Source: Mucilaginibacter sp. SG564
Lineage (GTDB): Bacteria; Bacteroidota; Bacteroidia; Sphingobacteriales; Sphingobacteriaceae
Direction of reading: 5' to 3'
DNA length: 64,000 nucleotides
Assembly (NCBI RefSeq): GCF_013149275.1
Contig: NZ_JABGNA010000005.1
Span: forward strand, 248,001-312,000
Part shown: piece after piece, positions 1-8,094 of the stretch
Position numbering within the stretch: the stretch's first letter is position 1
How the letters are laid out: each line of letters begins with the position of its first letter
Notes under the pieces: model-generated
What the model was told of the DNA's origin: nothing
The model's database searches: none
Seen by the model: only the letters and a program-made list of their open reading frames with translations
Program-made: the position numbers and the translations under genes

Positions 1-881
1 GTACTTTCAACTACGGTCATTCTCGGCCTGTCAAGGTCAGCAGCAACCGGTTCCAGATCGTCCGGCCAATGATTGAACGGCAATTCCTCTGCAAAGTCAA
101 GGTAAGTCGTGTCAATAGGCGCTAATTCGCCAAAATCACGCTGAGTTGCCTCTTTAGTGATACGGTAATCCGGGTCAACCGTACAAAAGTCCAGCAGGCG
201 TGACGGAATCTGCGTCCGGGCGATGGTGCTTAAACGTTCCTGGTCCGGCTTCTCCAGTAACCATTCATAGGCCAAATCTTCCGTTAATATAGTTGGCATC
301 CGCAACTTAGTATTATGAATCTGCCGCATAAGGGCATTGGCCTCGGTAATTCCAATGGCGACGGTGTTTACGAAATGGCTCGTTTCAGGGTCTAACCATT
401 CATTGTATAGGCCCGGCATAAAAAAATACTCCTGGTTTTTTACCGTCACGTAATAAGGGTATTTGATGGTCTCTTTTAATTCCTGGCCCTTCTTGCCAAT
501 TTTGGGTACATGCCGGCTTTCGACAATGCCGGTAGACAGAACCAGGCAACGACGGTTCTTAGCTGCGGAAGACCACATAGAGGGTTTGCCGTCTTCCTTT
601 AAAAAAAGGTTTTCTGATTTAAAATTCAGCGTAGTGTACTTGGCCCGGAAGATATTAGCTTCGGTTCTTGTCTTTACAAATCCGGGTACATACCCCCATT
701 CCGCCTGTACGATATCAAAGTCCTTACCATCTGCGGAAGGGACGAGGATTGCGCAGGGGGCGTATTGGAATCCATTGTGTACGCCTGCATTCAGGAAATT
801 ATAGTTCCTGATCGCCTTTTCGAGTCCTTTTAATCGAATAAACTCGGCGCGCGTAACTTTTTGTCCGTTGTAGTAACACAT
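1..881 (-). CDS. SRAP family protein (YedK/HMCES-like abasic-site shield), 3' end outside window
   Basis: The protein begins MCYYNGQK, so removal of Met exposes the catalytic Cys2 of the SOS-response-associated peptidase family, which crosslinks to abasic sites in single-stranded DNA. A later stretch reading LRMPTIL matches the conserved RMPVIL segment near the family's active-site His. The usual GFYEW motif appears altered to GIVESR, retaining the Glu. About 293 codons are visible and no stop is reached before base 1, so it is already longer than YedK (about 220 aa). The start is set by AGGAGG a few bases upstream of ATG. It overlaps the preceding small gene by about 50 bases. SRAP genes are known to sit beside Ku and LigD genes, as here. 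Confidence 0.88.
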   Translation of the reverse strand, partial: MCYYNGQKVTRAEFIRLKGLEKAIRNYNFLNAGVHNGFQYAPCAILVPSADGKDFDIVQAEWGYVPGFVKTRTEANIFRAKYTTLNFKSENLFLKEDGKPSMWSSAAKNRRCLVLSTGIVESRHVPKIGKKGQELKETIKYPYYVTVKNQEYFFMPGLYNEWLDPETSHFVNTVAIGITEANALMRQIHNTKLRMPTILTEDLAYEWLLEKPDQERLSTIARTQIPSRLLDFCTVDPDYRITKEATQRDFGELAPIDTTYLDFAEELPFNHWPDDLEPVAADLDRPRMTVVES

Positions 882-1144
882 AGCTGGTTCCTCCTGTATT
901 CACGAATATACGAAGCAATAACCTTGCCTGCAAATTCTGCCTCTTCCTGACGCCCTTCCGGTACCGATGTCCAAAATTTATTGCCTTCGCTATCTGTACC
1001 AATGGTAATATTTAGTGCTTTTCGACCGGCACAAAAGGTAATATGAAAGACTTTCGCAGACTTGATGGTATGCGCCGACACACTGGCTGTTTGCCCGTAT
1101 AACTCAACATTAAATTCTCTTGGATCATCCATCTGAGCAGCCAT
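830..1144 (-). CDS. small conserved-looking hypothetical protein upstream of SRAP
   Basis: A 104-residue soluble protein, not recognised. It starts MAAQMDDPREF; the second Met (1132) is an alternative start. There is no signal peptide or membrane segment. The centre is a beta-rich stretch (FHITFCAGRKALNITIG) and a helix follows (EEAEFAGKVIASYIREYRR). Its 3' end overlaps the SRAP start by about 50 bases in another frame, so the two are probably translated from one transcript. The overlap is long, but the sequence composition is protein-like up to the stop. Function unknown. Confidence 0.6.
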   Translation of the reverse strand: MAAQMDDPREFNVELYGQTASVSAHTIKSAKVFHITFCAGRKALNITIGTDSEGNKFWTSVPEGRQEEAEFAGKVIASYIREYRRNQLCVTTTDKKLRAPSLFD

Positions 1145-1383
1145 GAAACAAATTTACTAAATAAATTAGCAATAAAACAAGCATTGATTGCGATTTTCGA
1201 TTGGCAGGACGGTAATACCGTAATTGCCGCTTTGGGTCAGTGGGGCGATAAGTATGAAGAACGTTTACAGGACGTGATCTTAAAACAATTTCGATATCGG
1301 ATCTGGACGACAAATTGCTTAGTTAAGCTGTGTATGAGAATTATAATTCGTAAACAATAAGGTTTTCAAATAGTTGTATCATT

Positions 1384-1656
1384 ATGGAAAATTACCCGAT
1401 TACGATCAGCAAAGATAAAGCGGTGCATCACTTCGAGGTAGGGGAATATGCACACCATGACGATACCAAATGCAAGTTCCGTGTGTTCGAAAACGGCGCA
1501 TTCGTAGCCAGTTTTGAACCGGATGCCAATGACTTTTTGCATATCTGCCAGAATCCCGGCGGTATTGACGAGGAAGTACTGCACTTGCTGGCGGACAAGA
1601 TCGAAGCGCACCACCCGCACGGGATCAATGATAACATTAGAAAATTAAAGCCATGA
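1384..1656 (+). CDS. small hypothetical protein co-transcribed with Ku
   Basis: A 90-residue acidic and His-rich protein (MENYPITISKDKAVHHFEVG). No family is recognised. Its stop overlaps the Ku start as ATGA, which indicates translational coupling and links it to end joining. It has no signal sequence or transmembrane helix. Aromatic and acidic residues are spread along the length, as in small beta-sheet proteins that are widespread but unnamed in Sphingobacteriaceae. The 239-base gap upstream is shared with the divergent SRAP operon and presumably holds both promoters. Confidence 0.7.
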   Translation: MENYPITISKDKAVHHFEVGEYAHHDDTKCKFRVFENGAFVASFEPDANDFLHICQNPGGIDEEVLHLLADKIEAHHPHGINDNIRKLKP

Positions 1657-2423
1657 GAAGTATCTGGACGGGCTCTATCGGCTTCGGCCTGGTGAGCATC
1701 CCTATTAAGTTATTTTCAGCAGTGCAGGAAACCCGGCTTGACCTGGATATGCTGGACAGCCGTGACCATGCGCATATCAAGTTTCAGCGCGTAAATGAAA
1801 ACACAAAAAAGGAAGTGCCTTATGACAAAATTGTCAAGGGGTATAAATATGATGACGACTATGTGATCATTGAGGATGCGGATTTTGAAGCGGCCGCGCC
1901 GGAAAAAAGCAAGGTGATTGAAATCGAAAGTTTTGTTGATCTTGATTCGGTAAACCCGATGTATTATGAGAATTCCTATTATACGGAACCGGCTACTAAA
2001 AAGAATAAAGCCTACGCCTTATTGCTGGCAGCTTTAAAAAAATCAGGCAAGGCGGGTTTAGCCCGTTTCGTTTTGCGCAGCACCGAAAGCCTGTGTATTG
2101 TTCACCCGGTAGATAAAGATATTGTGGTGACCCGCATCCGTTTTGCGCAGCAGATCCGCGACCAGGGCGATTTGAATTTGGACGATGATATCAAGGTCAG
2201 CGATAAGGAACTGAAAATGGGACTGGCGCTGATCGAGCAGTATGCCGAACCGCTCGACCTGTCTAAATATAAAGACGAATACCATACCGAGCTCATGAAT
2301 ATCATCGAACAGAAAGCCAAGGGAAAACGTCCGACCATCAAGAAACTCAAACCCAAAGCGGCTAAAAATGATGACCTGTACGACCAGCTGATGAGCAGCT
2401 TAAACGCCAAAAAAGGTGCTTAA
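1653..2423 (+). CDS. ku: Ku protein, non-homologous end joining
   Basis: A 256-residue bacterial Ku: it begins MRSIWTGSIGFGLVSIPIKLFSA, the typical Ku N-terminus, and continues through the beta-barrel core with DVSRDH/IKFQRVN-like and YEVPYDKIVKGYKY segments. As a homodimer it encircles broken DNA ends and recruits LigD. The C-terminus is short and Lys-rich (KAKGKRPTIKKLKPKAAK), as in single-Ku bacteria where this tail binds DNA and LigD. It overlaps the upstream gene by 4 bases, and the next gene starts immediately after its stop. LigD lies about 10 kb away on the opposite strand, within the same repair neighbourhood. Confidence 0.96.
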   Translation: MRSIWTGSIGFGLVSIPIKLFSAVQETRLDLDMLDSRDHAHIKFQRVNENTKKEVPYDKIVKGYKYDDDYVIIEDADFEAAAPEKSKVIEIESFVDLDSVNPMYYENSYYTEPATKKNKAYALLLAALKKSGKAGLARFVLRSTESLCIVHPVDKDIVVTRIRFAQQIRDQGDLNLDDDIKVSDKELKMGLALIEQYAEPLDLSKYKDEYHTELMNIIEQKAKGKRPTIKKLKPKAAKNDDLYDQLMSSLNAKKGA

Positions 2424-2424
2424 G

Positions 2425-2766
2425 ATGTTCAACCCAGTACAAACCACGATCCCGCAGCCGGATGGCAGCGACCGTTATGTCATCATTGAACCAATCCTGG
2501 AAAAGGAGGGCGAACAAGGCCTGCGCAGCACAGGTGTTTTTAAAATTTATAAAGATGCGTTTGGTGATGAAACGCATTTATTTACCGATCCCATGGAAAG
2601 CGACGGACCCGCCGATGACCTGCCGGACGACGAGAATCCGGATTACCTGGACCGGTTCGTTTTTGAGAACGGCAGCGTTCAGCATTTTGAAGGCCAGGTG
2701 CTGAGTGTCGCGGAACAAGCTTATCTGGTTGTTTTTATCGAGACCTACCAGGAACCTGATATTTAA
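2425..2766 (+). CDS. small acidic hypothetical protein after Ku
   Basis: About 113 residues, strongly acidic (for example DGPADDLPDDENPDYLDR), with no recognised family. An in-frame GTG 9 bases earlier could extend it, but the ATG just after the Ku stop is the natural start (MFNPVQTTIPQPDG). The gene is in tight series with the 90-residue gene and ku, so a three-gene operon is likely. It ends convergently 23 bases from the exonuclease VII-like gene. There is no membrane segment or signal peptide. A role as a Ku accessory protein is only an inference from position. Confidence 0.65.
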   Translation: MFNPVQTTIPQPDGSDRYVIIEPILEKEGEQGLRSTGVFKIYKDAFGDETHLFTDPMESDGPADDLPDDENPDYLDRFVFENGSVQHFEGQVLSVAEQAYLVVFIETYQEPDI

Positions 2767-2789
2767 CGGAACATGCCGACAAGAATGAG

Positions 2790-3971
2790 TCAGTGCCGGT
2801 TGAGCAGGTAACCGATCAGGACACCCAGGACAATAGCGATGATCACCAGCGTCCAGTTCGTGCCGGTTTTGTTTTCCAGGCCGCTGATCTGTGCTTTATA
2901 AGCGTTGATCTGTTCGTTCAGCACCGCTACTTTTTCATTTTGCAATTGCAGGTTGCCGCTTAACTGGCTGTTCAGCAACTCCATTTTTTCCTTATAGACC
3001 TGCTCGAGATCATTGGCCGTTTTGATCCGCAGTTCTTCGTTTGCTTTGAGTTTCTCGTTCAGATTATCGATCTCTTTCTGGTAATTGGCTGTCAGCTGCG
3101 CCTTGACCGAATCGATGAGCTTGGCTCTGGAATTCTGTAACTCCTCGACGGTGTGATTATAAGTATCATTGAGGAACTGACCCAATTCAGATGGGGTAAT
3201 AAAAGATTTGTCGGCTACTTTTTGGAGCAGCGTCACATCGTCCTTGTGGCCGATCGCCGTAATGAACAGCGGTTCGCTGGTGATCGCCTTTTCGGCCAGG
3301 CTGAATTGATTAAAAATGTCCAGGTTCTCGCCGCCGCCTCTGGAAATGGCGATCAGCCCGTAATGTTCGGTATTGAGCCGGTCAATGGTGCTGAGGATCT
3401 CCGCCTCCGAACTGAGGTTAACCCGGTGGAAGCTGAGATGATAAAATCCAATGGATTCGCGCAGCTGATGCTTGATATCGTTATCGATGATACCGGTCTT
3501 GCCGATGATGATGCCGATCTTAAACGGCTCTTCATTGATGATCTTTTCCTTCAGCCAGCTGTACACGTCGCGGTAACCGGCATTGGCCTTGCGCTGCATC
3601 AGTTCGATCTTTTTGATCTCCTCGTCCGAGTATTTGTTCAGCGTTTGTTCGACCAGGTCTGTAACGGTGAGCTGGATCTGGATGCTGCCTGACGTATTCA
3701 CAATACGGCGGGTGATAAAGCCATTGACCGTGATCGTTTTATTGGGCTGCAGTTCGTTCCGAATCAGCGGGGGTGCGAGTATCGTGATAGCCGCGTACGA
3801 AGATTCATCCCGGAAGGTATCATAATAATAGCCGCTGTACAAGGATCCTTTGCCCTGCACATAGATACCTTTCAGCTGGATGATCCGTTTGGTCTGGTTC
3901 ACGGAAATAGAATTATTGAACAGGTTCAATACCGCTGCCGGTGAATACGTGACCAGATTTTCTGCTTCCAT
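2790..3971 (-). CDS. exonuclease VII large-subunit (XseA) homologue with C-terminal membrane anchor
   Basis: The N-terminal third is an OB-fold-like region, followed by the XseA catalytic region: IGIIIGKTGIID, then SRGGGENLDIFN (E. coli GRGGGS) and AIGHKDD (E. coli GHETD), then SFITPSELGQ (APTPSAAAE-like). A long coiled coil follows from about residue 270. The protein ends in a single hydrophobic helix (WTLVIIAIVLGVLIGYLLN) that ordinary XseA lacks. ATG at 3971 (MEAENLVTYS) is chosen because the family begins there; the frame stays open upstream to 4067. No xseB-like small subunit is visible nearby. Exo VII degrades single-stranded DNA; here it may act at the membrane, which is an inference. 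Confidence 0.82.
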   Translation of the reverse strand: MEAENLVTYSPAAVLNLFNNSISVNQTKRIIQLKGIYVQGKGSLYSGYYYDTFRDESSYAAITILAPPLIRNELQPNKTITVNGFITRRIVNTSGSIQIQLTVTDLVEQTLNKYSDEEIKKIELMQRKANAGYRDVYSWLKEKIINEEPFKIGIIIGKTGIIDNDIKHQLRESIGFYHLSFHRVNLSSEAEILSTIDRLNTEHYGLIAISRGGGENLDIFNQFSLAEKAITSEPLFITAIGHKDDVTLLQKVADKSFITPSELGQFLNDTYNHTVEELQNSRAKLIDSVKAQLTANYQKEIDNLNEKLKANEELRIKTANDLEQVYKEKMELLNSQLSGNLQLQNEKVAVLNEQINAYKAQISGLENKTGTNWTLVIIAIVLGVLIGYLLNRH

Positions 3972-4069
3972 TAGGCGAAAGTACAAACTATCATTCCAAT
4001 TATAACGAAACCCACCTTTCGTAAACTTTTCATTTTTCAGGCTGTTTATTTTATGACAACACCTCATCT

Positions 4070-5137
4070 ATGAAACACACCTTACTGCTGTGGCTGGGCC
4101 TGGGGCTGAGCGCAGCGTCTTTTGCGCAGCCGCGGCTGCAACCGGTATTCAGCGATAATACGTATCAATTGACCGGCGTGGCCGTTTCGGCACATAACCG
4201 CTTATTTGTGACTTACCCCCGCTGGTCGGGGCCGTACCGCTATGGCGTAGTTGAAATTGTAAAAGGTAAGCCTGTTCCCTATCCCGATGCTGCGATGAAT
4301 CAATGGCAGCCCGGCCAGGACGGTAAAAATAAATGGGTCTGTGTGCAGACCGCTTATGTGGATGACCAGGATAAATTGTATATCGTGGACCCGGCAGCGC
4401 CGAAGCTGGGCAAAGTGGTGGCTGGAAGCGCCAAGGTGGTCAGATTCGATCTGGCGACCAATCAAATAGAAAAGGTCTACCGTTTTGAGGGTACGATCGA
4501 TAACAGCAGTTACCTCAACGATATCCGGGTGGATACCAAAACGCAAATGGCATACCTGACCAATTCAGGGACCGGCGGTATCGTGGTGCTGGACCTGAAT
4601 ACGGGCAAGTCGCGGCAGGTATTGCAGGCGCATAAGTCGGTACACCCGCTGCCCAACGTTAAATTTATCATCGATGGCCATGAACTGCGCAAGCAAGGGC
4701 AGCCGGTGACTTTTCAATCGGATGGGATCGCGCTGAGCCCCGACCGCAAATACCTGTATTATAAGACGATTACGGATACGCGCTTATGGCGGGTACCGAC
4801 CGCAGCATTGAATGATGCCAAGCTGACCGCGCAGCAACTGGCGGCGCAGGTGCAGGACCTGGGCAATGTGGCGCATACCGACGGCATGGAATTCGACGCT
4901 AAGGGCAATTTGTATTTGGGTGACCCGACGACTTACAGCATGGTGCAAGTTACGCCTGACGGGAAGCCGCATACCTGGATCAAAGACAGCCACCTGATCT
5001 GGCCGGATACCTATGCCATTTCCAAAGACGGGTTTATTTACATCACAACCTCGCAGATCCATAAGCAGCCGGACTATAACAACGGGGTGAATAAACGCAC
5101 GAGCCCTTATATGGTGTTTAAAGTAAAATTGCCCTAA
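4070..5137 (+). CDS. secreted Yellow/major royal jelly family protein
   Basis: A 355-residue protein with a clean signal peptide (MKHTLLLWLGLGLSAASFAQ). The mature part is a beta-propeller of the Yellow/MRJP (L-dopachrome tautomerase-related) type. Typical segments are FVTYPRW, WVCVQTAYVDDQDKLYIVDPAAP, YLNDIRVD, GGIVVLDLNTGKSRQVL, FQSDGIALSPDRKYLYY and a late HTDGMEFDAKGNLYLGD repeat. Bacterial members are periplasmic or extracellular and their substrates are mostly unknown. It is divergent from the XseA-like gene and 6 bases ahead of the polX-like gene, so it could be co-transcribed with it, although no functional link is apparent. Confidence 0.9.
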   Translation: MKHTLLLWLGLGLSAASFAQPRLQPVFSDNTYQLTGVAVSAHNRLFVTYPRWSGPYRYGVVEIVKGKPVPYPDAAMNQWQPGQDGKNKWVCVQTAYVDDQDKLYIVDPAAPKLGKVVAGSAKVVRFDLATNQIEKVYRFEGTIDNSSYLNDIRVDTKTQMAYLTNSGTGGIVVLDLNTGKSRQVLQAHKSVHPLPNVKFIIDGHELRKQGQPVTFQSDGIALSPDRKYLYYKTITDTRLWRVPTAALNDAKLTAQQLAAQVQDLGNVAHTDGMEFDAKGNLYLGDPTTYSMVQVTPDGKPHTWIKDSHLIWPDTYAISKDGFIYITTSQIHKQPDYNNGVNKRTSPYMVFKVKLP

Positions 5138-5143
5138 GTCATT

Positions 5144-6802
5144 ATGGACAATCACCTCGTCAGCCGCGCTTTTTCTTTGTACTCTGAACTGCTGCAACTG
5201 CACGGGCAGGGTGAACGGTTGTCGGATTGGCTGGCAGGTGCCGCCTACCGTATCCGGCAAATGGAAAAGCGGGTGACGGATATGAGCGAGGATGAAATGG
5301 CGGAACAATTCCGTCCCGAGATCATCGAAATTATCAAGGAAGGAAAAAAGCGCCATAACATCGCAGCGCTGGAAGGACTGATCCAATTGACCCCTTCCGG
5401 CTTGTTCGATATGATGCGGATCAAAGGCCTGGGCGGGCGCAAACTGCATGTGCTCTGGCAAACGGCCAAGATCGATACGATCGAAGGTTTGTTGTCGGCC
5501 GCTAAAGCCGGTGAGTTGCGCAGCATTCCCGGCTTCGGCGCCAAGACCGAGGCAAACATTATTGAAGCCATCGAGGCGATGAACAGTAGTGCGGAACACT
5601 TTCACTACGCCACCGTAGCTGATCTGGCGGATGAATTCGTGGCGGCTTTGAAAAAGCGTTTTGATACTGAGCTGATAAGTTTGTGCGGCGATATCCGGCG
5701 ACAAACGACGACCGTTGAGCGCATCGAAGTACTGGCGGGTGTGGTTTTGTCGCGTGACCGGCTGAAAAAGCTGATGAATGTCAGCGAACAGACGGAGGCG
5801 GAAACTACGGGTCATACGCATGACGAGATCCTGGTGGCGATCTATCATACCACACCTTCGGACTTTTACCGCGAATTGTTTTTGCGCACAGGCACTTCGG
5901 CTCATACGCAGCGGGTGTTGACGGCTACAGCCAATTTCAGCAGCGAAGAGGCCATCTACCAACAGGCCCGCCTGCCGTTTATTGTGCCCGAGCTGCGCGA
6001 GGACATGGCGGAATGGGATTGGGCGAAAGACCCGCAGCCGCTGATCACCCTGGAAGATATCCGCGGCGTGGTGCACAACCACACCGACTGGAGCGATGGT
6101 GTTGACCGGCTGGAAAGCTTCGCCAAAGCCTGCCAGCGCAAGTGCTATGAGTATGTGGTCATATCGGATCATTCCCAAAATGCACATTATGCCGGCGGAT
6201 TAAAACCGGATAAAGTGCTGCGGCAACTGGAAGCGATCGACCAACTGAATAAAAAGGTCGGGCCCTTTAAGATCTTTAAGAGTATTGAGTGCGATATCCT
6301 GGTCTCAGGCGAACTGGATTATGATCCGGCTTTGCTCAGCCAGTTTGACCTGGTCATCATCTCCGTGCACCAGCAGCTGAAAATGGCCGAAGAAAAAGCG
6401 ACGGCCAGGTTAATTAAAGCTATTGAAAATCCTTTTACCACTATACTCGGCCATATGACCGGCCGCCAATTGCTGGTACGGCCCGGTTACCCGCTGGATT
6501 TTAAAAAGGTGATCGACGCCTGCGCGACCAATGGCGTGGTGATCGAGTTGAATGCTAACCCTTATCGGCTGGATATGGACTGGTCGCATATCCCTTATGC
6601 ACTGGAGAAGGGCGTAATGATCTCCATTGACCCGGATAGTCACAGTATCCACGAGATCGACAATATCCGCTGGGGCGTATCTGCGGCACGCAAGGGCGGG
6701 CTAACGAAGGCAATGACCTGGAACGCGCAGCCTTTGGCGTTTATTGAGGACTGGCTGGCTAAACGCAATACAAAACGGAACTATGAAAAAGAAAAGCTAT
6801 AA
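5144..6802 (+). CDS. PolX-family protein: degenerate polymerase core, intact PHP domain
   Basis: A 552-residue protein with the PolX layout: an N-terminal helical domain (LSDWLAGAAYRIRQME), two helix-hairpin-helix motifs (about residues 95-145; IKGLGGRKLH, IPGFGAKTEAN), a polymerase-beta-like palm, and a C-terminal PHP phosphoesterase domain from about residue 305 (VHNHTDWSDG, ISDHS, SIECDIL, ISVHQQ, GHMTGR, ELNANPYRLD, DPDSH). In the palm, the usual GSxRRGxxxxGDID signature reads CGDIRRQTTTVERIE, so both metal-binding Asp residues are replaced. It probably keeps 3'-5' exonuclease or AP-endonuclease-type PHP activity without polymerisation. Normal PolX is about 570 residues long. Confidence 0.9.
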   Translation: MDNHLVSRAFSLYSELLQLHGQGERLSDWLAGAAYRIRQMEKRVTDMSEDEMAEQFRPEIIEIIKEGKKRHNIAALEGLIQLTPSGLFDMMRIKGLGGRKLHVLWQTAKIDTIEGLLSAAKAGELRSIPGFGAKTEANIIEAIEAMNSSAEHFHYATVADLADEFVAALKKRFDTELISLCGDIRRQTTTVERIEVLAGVVLSRDRLKKLMNVSEQTEAETTGHTHDEILVAIYHTTPSDFYRELFLRTGTSAHTQRVLTATANFSSEEAIYQQARLPFIVPELREDMAEWDWAKDPQPLITLEDIRGVVHNHTDWSDGVDRLESFAKACQRKCYEYVVISDHSQNAHYAGGLKPDKVLRQLEAIDQLNKKVGPFKIFKSIECDILVSGELDYDPALLSQFDLVIISVHQQLKMAEEKATARLIKAIENPFTTILGHMTGRQLLVRPGYPLDFKKVIDACATNGVVIELNANPYRLDMDWSHIPYALEKGVMISIDPDSHSIHEIDNIRWGVSAARKGGLTKAMTWNAQPLAFIEDWLAKRNTKRNYEKEKL

Positions 6803-6923
6803 AATCACCTTCGCGCTGAAAGAAGGCTACTCGCCAGGCGGCAAAGTTTACCCTATTGCACACGCCGGGAGAAATAGCCTCACGAAAAACGTATTATACT
6901 GCCGGGCAGGTATATTTGAGTGA
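6783..6923 (+). CDS. short ORF overlapping the polX end, probably a truncated gene
   Basis: A 46-codon frame opens at an ATG inside the last codons of the PolX gene (MKKKSYKITFALKEGYSPGG) and stops at 6923. The first 27 residues look like a normal protein start, and the stop-coupled overlap is typical of an operon. The rest (AGRNSLTKNVLYCRAGIFE) looks unrelated. I read it as the 5' end of a gene once downstream of polX that was truncated by the event that brought in the dehydrogenase block. No family is recognised. Confidence 0.35.
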   Translation: MKKKSYKITFALKEGYSPGGKVYPIAHAGRNSLTKNVLYCRAGIFE

Positions 6924-7026
6924 ACAGCCGCGGGTAGTATCGACAAGCAGTTTTCCAGCCCCGCCCATACACCATCAACAGTCTTAATATCTAATTTCAA
7001 ATCTTTATATCCTTGCGGGCGAAAGT

Positions 7027-7055
7027 AAAAGCCTGCTTATGGTAAGCAGGCTTTT
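7027..7055. terminator. bidirectional hairpin terminator
   Basis: A perfect 13-base inverted repeat (AAAAGCCTGCTTA / TAAGCAGGCTTTT) with a 3-base loop lies 26 bases beyond the stop of the minus-strand dehydrogenase gene. It is flanked by A and T runs on both sides, so it could stop transcription from either direction, including read-through from the polX operon. Confidence 0.85.
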
Positions 7056-7080
7056 GAGATCAGCTGACAAGTAGCTGCAA

Positions 7081-8076
7081 TTACAAACCATTAAATTTAA
7101 TACCTGTCAGCTCTTCGCTTAACAACCACAATTTGCTGGCGCTAGCCTTATCAAAGGAATAAGCTTTTACCCCGGAAAACTCTGCTGGATCAGTATTTAT
7201 CGACGCAACCTCTACATCCTCGAGATAGACGCCGCCCAAATCCTCCAGTTGTGGCGTGGTAGCTGCCCATATCGTTGTTGCAGCACCCTGTGGTACTGAC
7301 TTCATAGCTTCTACCACAGCCTGAACTACGTCGCCATTTTCGTCAACAAAGCCAAATTGCTGTAATATGGCTTTAGGTGCTTCCCTGGTTAGTTCAGTAC
7401 CCCAGATCGCCCCGGGATGCAAAGAATAGACTTTAACACCGGTACCTCTGGCGCGCTCATTCAGTTCAAGGGAAAACAGGTTTAATGCTGTTTTAGACTG
7501 GCCATAAGCTTGCAGGGTATCGTATTCGCGATGCTTATAGTTGGGGTCATCAAAATTGAATTGGGAATAATGATGAGCAAGTGAAGAAACGTTAATTACC
7601 CTTGCGTTATCTGCTTTTGTTAATGCATCCCAAAGCCCTGCCGTAAGCCGGAAAACAGCAAGGTAGTTGGTTGCTAACTGCGATTCGTTTCCATCTGCAT
7701 CACGACGCAGTGGGACAAACATGATACCGGCATTGTTGATCAGCAGGTGCAGCGCCCTGCCTGAGGCGATGAACTTTTGCGCAAAGGCGTCAATGGATGC
7801 TGGCTTGATAAGATCCAGCTCTTCTATTTCAACATTGGCAATATCCTTCAAATTTTGCTTTGCCTTTTCTACATCCCTTGCGGGAACAATAACTGTTGCG
7901 CCGGCTTTCGATAAAGCTTTTACAGTTTCCAGCCCTATACCCGTGTTGCCACCCGTAACGATGGCAATTTTACCGTGCAGGTTTGCACCTTTAATAACTT
8001 CGCCAGAGGTTGAATCTGCGTTAAAGCCTGAACCAATTGGTTGCTGCAGTGCACCGTTATAATTATTCTTTTCCAT
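7081..8076 (-). CDS. SDR family oxidoreductase (retinol-dehydrogenase-like)
   Basis: A 331-residue short-chain dehydrogenase with a Rossmann TGGNTGIG motif for NAD(P) binding (about residues 41-48), LINNAGIM, NVSSLAHH and the catalytic YGQSK (Tyr-x-x-x-Lys). The extended C-terminus and the FNFDDPNYKHREYDTLQAYGQSK layout resemble the WWOX/retinol dehydrogenase-like branch. About 30 residues precede the nucleotide-binding fold. It lies 18 bases downstream of a second SDR gene on the same strand and is probably co-transcribed with it. The substrate is unknown. It is followed by a strong terminator. Confidence 0.92.
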   Translation of the reverse strand: MEKNNYNGALQQPIGSGFNADSTSGEVIKGANLHGKIAIVTGGNTGIGLETVKALSKAGATVIVPARDVEKAKQNLKDIANVEIEELDLIKPASIDAFAQKFIASGRALHLLINNAGIMFVPLRRDADGNESQLATNYLAVFRLTAGLWDALTKADNARVINVSSLAHHYSQFNFDDPNYKHREYDTLQAYGQSKTALNLFSLELNERARGTGVKVYSLHPGAIWGTELTREAPKAILQQFGFVDENGDVVQAVVEAMKSVPQGAATTIWAATTPQLEDLGGVYLEDVEVASINTDPAEFSGVKAYSFDKASASKLWLLSEELTGIKFNGL

Positions 8077-8094
8077 TTTCTTATTGTTTAAAAT

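Noticed and set aside
3153..3692. 179-codon plus-strand frame opposite the XseA-like gene
   Set aside because: Shadow of the XseA-like coding sequence.
4784..6187. 467-codon minus-strand frame
   Set aside because: It is antisense to the secreted propeller gene and the polX-like gene, has no domain-like composition, and is explained by codon bias of the real genes.
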